Positions 1 to 7,400 of a stretch of 18,007 bases of DNA are shown here, in pieces (positions within the stretch are counted from its first letter, which is position 1; the number at the start of each line of letters is the position of its first letter). Under the pieces are notes generated by a model. The model worked only from the letters and a program-made list of their open reading frames with translations. It had not been told where the DNA came from and searched no databases. Source of the DNA: Prevotella sp. UBA2756 (GTDB taxonomy: Bacteria > Bacteroidota > Bacteroidia > Bacteroidales > Bacteroidaceae); NCBI GenBank assembly GCA_002353205.1, contig DEJE01000041.1, forward strand, positions 1 to 18,007, given 5' to 3'. The position numbers were made by a program, and so were the translations under genes.

Positions 1-65
1 GTGTGACATTTCACGAGACGCACACGCTCCTTACGCTCGTCAGCAGGCGGCGGTGCTTTGGTCAT
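1..65 (-). CDS. Possible N-terminus of a gene leaving the left edge
   Basis: An ATG at 65-63 on the minus strand opens a frame of 21 codons that continues past the left edge. The peptide begins MTKAPPPADERKERVRLVKC. The charged, proline-rich start could suit a small DNA-binding or mobilisation-type protein, but 21 residues are far too few to name a family. Another reading frame is also open here (plus strand, 2-97), so coding is not certain. The 22-bp repeat array at 107-194 lies just upstream of this start. Confidence 0.2.
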   Translation of the reverse strand, partial: MTKAPPPADERKERVRLVKCH

Positions 66-106
66 TCGGCCTCTGCTGCGTTGCCCGCAGCGGTTAGGTG
101 GTGTGG

Positions 107-194
107 AAAACAATTTAATTTGCGCGGCAAAACAATTTAGATTGCGCGGTAAAATAATTTAGATTGCAGAGCAAAACCATTTATATTGCAGAGC
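107..194. repeat. Four tandem copies of a 22-bp repeat
   Basis: Four consecutive 22-bp units lie at 107-128, 129-150, 151-172 and 173-194, with no spacers. Each starts with AAAA, has a T/A-rich middle (CAATTTA-like, drifting to CCATTTA) and ends TTGCGCGG or TTGCAGAG. Copies 1-2 share the GCGCGG end and copies 3-4 share the GCAGAGC end, so the array diverges gradually. The period is about two helical turns, which would place every copy on the same DNA face. Function is unknown. Confidence 0.85.
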
Positions 195-408
195 GGAACT
201 AATCAGACGGCAGGACATGACGAGTGATATGGCGACGCCATGGGGACGGAATGGCATGCCGGGCGCGCCCTGGAGGAAGAAAGAAAGAGGTGAGGGGGAT
301 ATGGAGGGAGAGGAGAATGAGGATGCGATAAGTGAAGAATTAAGCGGAAAAGGCGACTGAGATGCAAAAAAAACGCATGAAAAGAGCCTTGGTATGGGAA
401 AAAATACG
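195..408. other. Gene-free purine-rich stretch
   Basis: No convincing gene is visible between the repeat array and the promoter of the next gene. The stretch at about 270-330 is strongly purine-rich (runs of GGA and GAGG). ATGCAAAAA at 362-370 is the inverse of TTTTTGCAT at 411-419, which overlaps the promoter element, and AAAATACGTATTTT at 401-414 is a perfect palindrome. These could be an operator or a hairpin; nothing further can be supported. Confidence 0.4.
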
Positions 409-416
409 TATTTTTG
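409..416 (+). promoter_or_regulatory. Bacteroidetes-type -7 element upstream of the barrel gene
   Basis: TATTTTTG matches the Bacteroidetes -7 consensus TAnnTTTG. It would start transcription near 422, leaving a leader of roughly 80 nt before the ATG at 502. The -33 element is poor: the nearest candidate, CTTG at 388-391, is only 17 bases away. An inverted repeat (362-370 with 411-419) overlaps it and could be an operator. Confidence 0.55.
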
Positions 417-501
417 CATGCAGAAAGTAACCTTTAGAGGAAGGAAGCGTCCTTATTGTCGGACATTATTGATGTATCACTAAAATAAAAGAGAGAAAAA
501 A

Positions 502-1203
502 ATGAAGAAGATGATCTTGATGGCCGCTTTCGCAGTGGCCACACTGAGCGCCAACGCTCAGTCGCGTTTCGAACAGGGAACACTCACTCTGCAGCCGCGC
601 GCAGGTGCCACGGCAGCCTTTCTGAGCAACATGCCCGACCTCCCCGTCAGCGAGCTTGGTCTGAGCGGTAAGGACATCGAATCCCAGCCCACCGGCGGCG
701 GCATCATAGGTGTCGACCTGGAGTACATGGTCACCGATCGCTTCGGCATTCAGGCCGGTGCCAACTGGGGCCAGGCCGGTAGCGGATGGAAGGATTTCGA
801 CATCAGCGACGGCTCTCAGACGCTGAAGCTTCGCGACCTGAAGGTTGAGACGGAGTATGTCAACGTTCCCGTGACGCTCAACTACTATATTGGCAAGGGC
901 CTTGCCCTGAAGGCCGGTGTGCAGTGCAGCTTCCTCACCCGTGCCCAGGTGAAGGTGAAAGCCTCGGGCAGCGCTGGAGGAACAACCTTGAAGCAAGAGT
1001 ATGATCAAGACATCAAGGAAGCCTTCGAGAATTTCGACCTCTCCATCCCCGTGGGCCTGAGCTATGAGTTCAAGACACCGTTCGTCATCGACGCCCGCTA
1101 CAACATCGGCATCACGAAGGTGAACAAGGAGAAGCTCGACGGCGACAAGGACAGCCGCAACGGTATCTTCACCATCACCTTCGGCTACAAGTTCTCGCTG
1201 TAG
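502..1203 (+). CDS. Outer-membrane beta-barrel protein (PorT/OmpW-like)
   Basis: This 233-residue protein starts with a Sec signal peptide (MKKMILMAAFAVATLSANAQ, cleavage after residue 19 or 20). The mature part alternates polar and aromatic/aliphatic residues as in an eight-strand barrel: VDLEYMVTDRFGIQAGANW near 73-91, VNVPVTLNYYIGKGLALKAG near 119-138, and a closing strand FTITFGYKFSL. It matches the general Bacteroidetes porin-family (outer-membrane beta-barrel) type, which usually sits in the outer membrane with no assigned substrate. The start is preceded by AAAGAGAGAAAAAA, normal for the phylum. It has its own promoter and is separated from the Fic gene by a repeat-rich spacer, so it is probably monocistronic. 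The family call is firm; the role is unknown. Confidence 0.85.
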   Translation: MKKMILMAAFAVATLSANAQSRFEQGTLTLQPRAGATAAFLSNMPDLPVSELGLSGKDIESQPTGGGIIGVDLEYMVTDRFGIQAGANWGQAGSGWKDFDISDGSQTLKLRDLKVETEYVNVPVTLNYYIGKGLALKAGVQCSFLTRAQVKVKASGSAGGTTLKQEYDQDIKEAFENFDLSIPVGLSYEFKTPFVIDARYNIGITKVNKEKLDGDKDSRNGIFTITFGYKFSL

Positions 1204-1206
1204 CCC

Positions 1207-1337
1207 CACCCCGACCCTCCCCGAAGGAGAGGGAGAGTGGAAAGTTGAAAGTGGAGAGTGGAGAACGGAAAGTTTGTACTCTCCGCTTTCCACTTTTCCA
1301 CTTTCAACTCTCCACTTTCAACTGTCCACTCTCCACT
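1207..1337. repeat. Purine/pyrimidine imperfect inverted-repeat spacer
   Basis: Immediately after the stop codon, CCCTCCCC (1215-1222) faces GGAGAGGG (1226-1233) across a GAA loop, a 7-of-8 stem. A purine-rich block follows (about 1226-1273) built from repeats of GGAAAGTTGAAAGTGGAGAGT, then a short TTGTA turn, then its pyrimidine-rich mirror (1279-1337). The two halves can fold into a long imperfect hairpin. No T-run follows the GC stem on either strand, so it is not a classical terminator. The stretch looks like a dispersed intergenic element placed between two plus-strand genes. Confidence 0.75.
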
Positions 1338-1351
1338 GATCATTTGCATCT

Positions 1352-2131
1352 GTGTACGAACAAGAGATTGAAACATACGATCGTCTGCGGCATACCTATC
1401 AGCAGAAGATAGCTGAGAGGATGAGCCGTCAGCAGTGGATGGAATACAACGAGATTCTGTTCTCTGCCCATTCGTGTGCCATCGAAGGCAACACGTTCAC
1501 CGTCGATGACACCCGCATGCTGCACGAGGAGGGCATGGGAATGGTGCCCGTAGGTCGATCGCTCCTTGAATGTACGGAAATGTCCGACCATTTCCGCGCT
1601 TTCGACTATATGACGAGCCATCTTCAGCATCCCTTCGACGAAGAGCTTCTGAAGGAGGTGAACCGTCTGACCACCGAACACACACTGGCCTACAGGGTCC
1701 CGGGAGCCATCGCCGGAGAGTATACCACCGAGGACATGGCCGCTGGCGACACCGTTTTCGGCAATCATACCGAGCTCGTGGCGCGCGTTCCCTCGCTGAT
1801 GGCTTCCACCGAGCGAGCCCTTGCCAACGGGCAGCACCCGATGGTCGTGGCTGCTCGATGGCACGGTTTCTATGAGTATCTGCATCCCTTCCGCGACGGC
1901 AACGGGCGAACCGGACGTCTGATGTCGAACTTCATCCTGCTCCGGGCTGACCATCCCCTTCTCATCATTGAGCTTGCCGACCGCAATGAATATATTGCCG
2001 CACTCCGACAAATACGCACCGAAGGCACCGACGAGCATCTGGTGACCTTCTTCTTCAATGTGGCCATGAGGAGGATGCGCGGCGAACTGTCGCAGAAAGA
2101 GCACAACTCGCGCCCGATGCTGTTTTTCTGA
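1352..2131 (+). CDS. Fic-domain protein (probable AMP-transferase) with N-terminal inhibitory motif
   Basis: This 259-residue protein carries the Fic catalytic motif HPFRDGNGRTGR at 178-189 (H178, the acidic residue and the GNGR anion-binding loop all present), so it should be competent to transfer AMP or another nucleotide monophosphate to a target hydroxyl. SCAIEGN at 41-47 matches the (S/T)xxxE(G/N) inhibitory helix, whose glutamate blocks ATP binding; this suggests a self-inhibited Fic with the helix in the same chain. No signal peptide is present, so it should act in the cytoplasm. The GTG at 1352 is chosen because an in-frame TGA lies at 1337-1339 and no ATG occurs before codon 24; starting at that ATG would still keep the inhibitory helix. 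The next gene begins 25 bases downstream. The target is unknown. Confidence 0.88.
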   Translation: MYEQEIETYDRLRHTYQQKIAERMSRQQWMEYNEILFSAHSCAIEGNTFTVDDTRMLHEEGMGMVPVGRSLLECTEMSDHFRAFDYMTSHLQHPFDEELLKEVNRLTTEHTLAYRVPGAIAGEYTTEDMAAGDTVFGNHTELVARVPSLMASTERALANGQHPMVVAARWHGFYEYLHPFRDGNGRTGRLMSNFILLRADHPLLIIELADRNEYIAALRQIRTEGTDEHLVTFFFNVAMRRMRGELSQKEHNSRPMLFF

Positions 2132-2156
2132 CTTCACACAACAAAAAGGATTCGCG

Positions 2157-2921
2157 ATGAAAAGATGGAAGACGATACTGCCCATGCTGCTGGCATTGCT
2201 GCCCCTGACAGGCTGGGGGCAGGACGATGACAACGGCTTCACCGCCGACAGACCTGGCAGGACGCCCGGCGTCAGCGTGCTGCCCAAGGGTCGCGTGCAG
2301 TGGGAAACGGCTGTGGAATGGGAGAGACATGATTTCTACGACATCGCGTTCACCGTATGGACACTCAACAGCACGGTGCTGCGCTGGGGACTCTTCGACC
2401 GTACCGAGCTGCAGCTGACGGGCGATTGGATATACCAAGACTACGAAGGTCAGACGGACAGCGACCTTACCAACCTGACCGTGGGAGCGAAGACGCGGCT
2501 GTATGACGGGGGTAAGATATGGCCGGCCGTTGCACTGCAGACGAATGTCTTCATCCCCAACCGCCGTTCCGACTTTCTTCCCGACAACTGGGGAGTGATG
2601 CTCGCCCTGGCTTTCGAGAACGCGCTGACAAAGCGGCTCACGCTGGGCTACGGCATCGACCTGTCGTGGATCGACTCCCCGCGTGCCACCAACCTCTTCG
2701 GCGCCTATCTGACATACCAGGTGAACGACCGTCTGTCGCTGCTGGCCGAAGAGTATAACGTCGACCATCCCGAAGAGTTCTCCTCATGGGTGATGCTGGG
2801 CGTGATGTGGCAGCTCTCGAAACGGATGCAGATAGACATTGCCACCGAGTTCAGCATGAACGACTTCAGCGACGACAAATACCTGACGGTGGGCTTGGCG
2901 TGGCAGCTGACGGAACGATGA
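2157..2921 (+). CDS. Outer-membrane beta-barrel transporter-like protein
   Basis: The 254-residue product has a signal peptide (MKRWKTILPMLLALLPLTGWGQ). Alternating amphipathic strands follow, such as VQWETAVEWERHDF, TELQLTGDWIYQDY and KRLTLGYGIDLSWI, and it ends with a strand-like YLTVGLAWQLTER. The early TADRPGRTPGVSVLPKGRVQ stretch and the pattern of strands fit the transporter / MetA-pathway-of-phenol-degradation family (PF13557-like) common in Bacteroidetes, which is an outer-membrane barrel despite its name. It lies 25 bases after the Fic gene and is probably cotranscribed, though a functional link is not obvious. Its TGA ends at 2921 and the opposing operon's TAG begins at 2922, so the two transcripts must overlap unless they terminate inside each other. 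Substrate unknown. Confidence 0.8.
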   Translation: MKRWKTILPMLLALLPLTGWGQDDDNGFTADRPGRTPGVSVLPKGRVQWETAVEWERHDFYDIAFTVWTLNSTVLRWGLFDRTELQLTGDWIYQDYEGQTDSDLTNLTVGAKTRLYDGGKIWPAVALQTNVFIPNRRSDFLPDNWGVMLALAFENALTKRLTLGYGIDLSWIDSPRATNLFGAYLTYQVNDRLSLLAEEYNVDHPEEFSSWVMLGVMWQLSKRMQIDIATEFSMNDFSDDKYLTVGLAWQLTER

Positions 2922-3248
2922 CTACTCGGGCACGTAGATAATCTCGCCATCCTCGAGCTGGTAGGCGATGCCGACCTTGCGGCCACGCTTACCGGTACCG
3001 TCCTGACGGTCGCTGGGCGTGTAGTGCTTGAAGGACTGCCCTTCCTTTGTAATGATTTCCATGTCTTGTTTCCCCGGATTCTTAATCATGGTGAAGTCTT
3101 CCTGCGAGAAGATTTCAGCCATGCTGAAGTGGGAAACAAGGGCCACCATCAGCGCCACGGCAAACACCATGGCCACGTCGAAGAGGTTGGCAACGGTCTG
3201 CATGGGATCGTCGTCGGCCGTCTGCAGGAGTCTGTTTCTTGTCCTCAT
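2922..3248 (-). CDS. DUF2149 family protein (ExbD-like partner; HmuV-like)
   Basis: This is the last gene of the riboswitch operon, 108 residues. A longer upstream reading of the frame is only the shadow of neighbouring genes; the true start is the ATG at 3248-3246, which overlaps the ExbB-like stop codon as ATGA. Residues 14-40 (DDPMQTVANLFDVAMVFAVA and on) form one membrane helix with an aspartate (D24) at its start. The C-terminal soluble part is basic and glycine-rich in the middle and ends IIYVPE. This is the DUF2149 layout that accompanies ExbB-like channels and CobN-like proteins in hmu-type operons. By analogy with ExbD the aspartate could take part in proton flow; that is inference. 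It probably works with the preceding channel to energise the CobN-like protein or the receptor. Confidence 0.85.
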   Translation of the reverse strand: MRTRNRLLQTADDDPMQTVANLFDVAMVFAVALMVALVSHFSMAEIFSQEDFTMIKNPGKQDMEIITKEGQSFKHYTPSDRQDGTGKRGRKVGIAYQLEDGEIIYVPE

Positions 3249-3868
3249 GGCTGTTGTGGTGTTTGTGATGATGATGAGCACGGGCACAACAGCTGGCGCA
3301 CGTATTCCAGATTGTTGAGTTCGCGGGCGTACCAGCGTTGCCTCACCTGTACGGTGAGCACGCCGACGGCCGCAATGAGCATGCCGACGACGGTCGTTGC
3401 GAAGGCCACCTGCATGTTGTAGGCCATCGACGAGATGTCGCCCGTGGCCAGTCCGACCAGTGCCGGGCCCATCGGGATGAGCGTTCCCATGAGTCCGAGC
3501 ATGGGCCCGAGCTTCACCAGCATGCGCGAAGCAGCCAGTTCCTTGGCGGCATCCACCTCGTAGTTGGCCACCAGGCGCTCGCAGTAGGGGGCGACATCGC
3601 GATGGAGGGCGAGGTCGGCGAGGCTGCGCAGATAGAGACTCGGTTCCTTCGGCGCGACGTTGAGGTCGGCAATGCCCTGCACGACGACGTCTCTGTCGGC
3701 CGATTCGACGAAAGCCGTGCTGGCCAGGACGGCCCGTCGGCGGTAGAACTCGCCGAAGAAGCCGGCAGCGACGTAGAGCGCGCGGGCCAGCAGGGCCAGC
3801 AGGAGCAGGACGACCGGCACCAACAGACCGTTGGAGATGCCGAAGAGGATGTTTGAAATGGTATTCAT
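3245..3868 (-). CDS. MotA/TolQ/ExbB-family proton channel protein (HmuU-like)
   Basis: The 207-residue protein has one helix near the N-terminus (about 13-37), a cytoplasmic stretch, and two helices near 119-141 and 154-176. The motif GPMLGLMGTLIPMGPALVGL at 121-140 is the ExbB/TolQ/MotA signature, with the conserved threonine at 128 that lines the proton path. Such proteins form pentameric inner-membrane channels that convert proton flow into motion of an ExbD-type partner. The next gene, a single-helix DUF2149 protein, overlaps it by 4 bases and is the likely partner. It is shorter and more divergent than housekeeping ExbB, which suggests a dedicated energiser for this operon. The C-terminus is a serine/glutamine-rich tail of about 12 residues. 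Confidence 0.9.
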   Translation of the reverse strand: MNTISNILFGISNGLLVPVVLLLLALLARALYVAAGFFGEFYRRRAVLASTAFVESADRDVVVQGIADLNVAPKEPSLYLRSLADLALHRDVAPYCERLVANYEVDAAKELAASRMLVKLGPMLGLMGTLIPMGPALVGLATGDISSMAYNMQVAFATTVVGMLIAAVGVLTVQVRQRWYARELNNLEYVRQLLCPCSSSSQTPQQP

Positions 3869-3895
3869 AGGGTGATGGTTGTTTTCGTTGTGAAG

Positions 3896-4408
3896 TCAGA
3901 AACCCGTCAGCACCACGCAAAGCAGCACGATGAGCAGGTTGACGATGAAGAGCAGCTCCTGACGGAAGGGGCGCGGACCGAGGGCCCATCCCAGCAGCCG
4001 TGAACCGCCCACGGAGAGCAATGCCACGCCGAGAGCCGAGAGCCAGGCCGCCAACGAGAAGTCGATGCCGGGCTGTCGGAAGAGCAGCTGGGCCTGAAAA
4101 TAGCTGAACGCACCGAGGGCCAGCAGTCCGGGATAGCAGTAGAAGAGCCGACGGCCGGTGAAGCACCAGGCCATCATCAGGGCCGATTCGGCCACGGCGA
4201 GCACCGCCAGATTGAGCAACACGGGACGGGCGGAGGTCATCTGGCTGAGCGCGTCGCGCGAGAGTTCGGTCACCTGCGGCGTGAGCAGGAAGACGACGGC
4301 GGCGGCCACGGCGGCCATGGCGAGCTGCCACTTCCACGACCAGAAGCCGATCTTCAGCAGATAGCTCACAATCGCCAGCAGGGCGAGGGTCATCAACAGA
4401 GGTTCCAT
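3896..4408 (-). CDS. Six-helix inner-membrane protein of hmu-type operon (HmuT-like)
   Basis: This 170-residue protein consists almost entirely of hydrophobic helices, by eye at about 4-21, 27-43, 63-81, 91-109, 117-135 and 151-168. No catalytic motif or named domain is visible. It starts 3 bases after the CobN-like stop codon and lies 27 bases before the ExbB-like gene, so translation with CobN is probably coupled. In the hmu operon of Porphyromonas and its relatives, a small polytopic protein of unknown role occupies the same place between HmuS and the ExbB-like protein. It may anchor the CobN-like protein to the channel or pass a product across the membrane; both are inference. Confidence 0.75.
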   Translation of the reverse strand: MEPLLMTLALLAIVSYLLKIGFWSWKWQLAMAAVAAAVVFLLTPQVTELSRDALSQMTSARPVLLNLAVLAVAESALMMAWCFTGRRLFYCYPGLLALGAFSYFQAQLLFRQPGIDFSLAAWLSALGVALLSVGGSRLLGWALGPRPFRQELLFIVNLLIVLLCVVLTGF

Positions 4409-4411
4409 GGG

Positions 4412-7400
4412 TCAGTACCTTCCTTTGCGACGACGGATGAAGAGCAGCAGGAGCAGCAGCACAATGCCGGCGACCACGGCAATCAGGGCGCCTCGCAGTG
4501 CCGGATGTTGCGCTGCCGAGGCGGCGTTGCGGTCTTTCAGCACCATGTCTTTCTGTCCCGAAGACGCGTTCTTCACCGCAGACATCTCGCTGTTGTAGTC
4601 ACGTCGCGCTTTCTCAGACAGCTGCGAGGCCACGAACTGTTGCAGCTTGGCGTTGTTGCAGACGAAGTCGGTGCAGGCGGCGCCGCTCTCCTTGGTGACC
4701 TGGGCGTGCATGGCGGCCGTGGCGTACAGTTGTTCGGCGGTAGCCTTCCAGTAGCCCTTGCGCGCGCTCTCCAGCATCACGGCCGTCATGGCCTGCAGGG
4801 CGGCGGGGTTGACGCGCTGGAAGTAGGCACGGATGCCCAGCTGCTGCTCGTCCTGTATGTAGAGACGGTAGAGGTCGTTGTAGAGTTCCTTGTCAAGAGC
4901 CGACGGGCGCGTGGCACTCCAGCCGAAGATGTTGCGGAACATCTCGCCGAACATCTGCGCCGTGCCCTCGTCGCCTTTCATCCGTTCGCGGATGAAGGTG
5001 GGATTGAGGAGAGTGGTGCGCGCTTCTACGGCCACGGCCTCGCGCGCGTCCTGCAGTCTGCGGTTGCTGCGGTTGCGGTAGTCGGCCATGTAGGCGTCGG
5101 GCTCCTTGCCGGTCAGCGTCTTCACCGTGAGCGACAGTCCGCCTGTGAACTCGTAGACATGGTCGAGCGAGAGGGGTCCCCACGTGTTGCTCTGCCTTGG
5201 CTGCACGACGACGTCGGTCTGTTGCAGCGCGGCGGCGAAGAGGTTCTTCTCCGACAAGCCCCAGTGGATGGTGTCGCCGTAGGCTGCGCACATGTTGTTC
5301 AGGTAGCCGTCGGCCAGCTCCTGCGCGCTGTCCCACGTGCCGCTGCGCTCGATGTAGTCCATCATGCCGGTGCTGTAGCCGTTGTTCACGGGTCCGAACA
5401 CACGCATGGTGGACAGTTCGCGCGCCCGTTTGGGTGCTATGCCTTTGTCCATGAGCTCTTGTTCCTGCCGAAGGGTGCCCTCGTGGACGTAGTTGTCGGG
5501 ACCTTCGGCCTCGGAAGCCAGCTTCACGGCGTCGGTGATGAGCTTCAGTCGCGAGCCTGCAATGTCGCGCAACTGGCCGCTGATCTGCACGACGACGTTG
5601 ATGCGCGGCCGCTGCAGCTGGGCTGAAGGCACCAGCCGGAGGTCGCCGATGCGCCCCTGACTGTCGCGCACGGGCTCCACGCCAAGCATCCACAGGGCCT
5701 GTGCGATGGTGGCTCCCTGCGTGGCGATGAACTCTCCGGCCCAGAACGTGTAGCTCACCTTGCGCGGATAGTCGCCGTGCTGGCGCCGATATTGCTCCAG
5801 CGTGGTCTCGGCCAGCCGCTTGCCGTCTTCCCATGCCTGTGGGTCGGGGGTGTTTTCGGGATTGATGCTGTACATGTTACGGCCTGTGGGCAGCACGTTC
5901 GGGTTCAGCACAGGGTCGCCACCCGGTGCCGGGGCCACCGTTCCGCCGCTGAGGGCGCGCAGCATGTTGTCGAACTCGGCCTGCGTCGATGCCAACAGCA
6001 GGCGCCGACAGTCGTTCGTGGCCATGCCTGCGGCCAGCTGTTGCTGAGCCCGTGGCAGATAGCGGTGCGCCACGAAGGCGTAGTCGTGCAGTTGCTGCGT
6101 GGTGATGCGGCCTGCGTCGCGGTCGCGCTGCGCCATGTCGTAGGCCAGCGGGTCGGCACTGATGGCCATAACGGTGTTGCGCAGCTCCGTTTCGGTGTAG
6201 GGTTGCCCCATCGTGTAGTAGGCTCCCTGCATCTTTTCGTTCGCCAGCTCCTCCAAGTGGGCGTCAAGCCGTTGCAGTTCGTCGGTGGAATAAGGTTTTG
6301 AAAGGTTGTCGTCGAGTCCCAGCTCGCGGTTCAGTCCTTCGGCAGTGACTCTTTTCTTGACGGAAAGGACAAGCGCCGCGTTCTTGGCTCCGCCCTCGAG
6401 CGCTTTGTGAATGTCGGCCAGGAGCGACGAATACTTCTGCCGCTGTCCGCTCTCGGCGTAGGGAGCCGTCAGGTAGGTGAGCAGAACGGCCTGCGAGCGG
6501 CGCTTGGCAATGATGCTTTCGCCGACGTTCCCCGTGGTGTAATAGTAGAAATGGGGCAGCGGACCGACGAGCGCGGAGCTCCAGTCTTCGCGTCGCATGC
6601 CGGCATCGCGGCCCGGTGTGAACTCCAGGTTGCCGTGTGTGCCGAAATGGATGAGCGCGTCGGCCTTGAATCCCCGCTGCACGTAGAGGTAAGGCGCGAG
6701 ATAGCTGTGCGGCGGAGCTACCTCGACCCCGTGCACAAGCTGGAAATCGTCGTCGCCCAAAGCGGGTCGCGGCTGCGGGAAAAGGAGGATGTTGCCGTAG
6801 CGGATGCACGCCACGGCCAGGCTGTCGCCGCGTGCGAGCAGGTTGCCGGGGGCATCGCCGTAACGGTTGACCACCTCTTGATATTTCGCAGGTGCGAGGA
6901 CCTCGGCAGCCCAAGCTTCATATTGCTTCGCCGAAAGCCACACAGGATGGCCCTCGCGCATGTATTTTTCTTGTGCTCCCTTGGCATAGGACCCCAGCAC
7001 GAGGCCCTCGGTCTTGACCTGACGGGCGAAAGCATCGAGCGTGGCAGGCAGTCCGCTGACGTCGTAGCCCTCGGTCTGCAGCCTGCGCAGGAAGTTGTAC
7101 ATCGACGGGATGACCTCCATGCCGCTGGCCAGCAGCGCATCCTTGCCCGGCCGTTTGAAGTATGCGATGGCTATTCGCTTCTGGCTGTTGGGCTTCGTGC
7201 GCAGATTCAGGTAGCGGTCGATGTATTCGACAAGCGTCTGGCAGCGCTCCACCTCGGCCGTCCGCATGTAATAGCCGCGCCGGTCGGGGTTCTGCGTGCC
7301 GATGCAGAAGGGTGCCATGCCCCCGTCTATTTCCGGAATGACGATACGCGCGTTCTTCGTTCCAGGCGACATCGGCGTGTTCGGGTCCATCCATTCGTCG

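Noticed and set aside
107..194. CRISPR array
   Set aside because: The 22-bp units are directly adjacent with no spacers, as are the arrays at 15853-15936 and 17939-18004, and no cas gene is present.
1215..1233. Intrinsic terminator for the first barrel gene
   Set aside because: The stem is good but no T-run follows on either strand.
2922..4337. A 471-residue reading of the DUF2149 frame
   Set aside because: Only the last 108 residues look like protein; the upstream part is arginine/alanine-rich shadow of the ExbB-like and six-helix genes, and an ATG overlapping the ExbB-like stop is the natural start.
4505..5626. A 373-codon plus-strand frame antisense to the CobN-like gene
   Set aside because: Composition is rich in V, G, H and R without motifs; the opposite strand carries conserved CobN blocks over the same bases.
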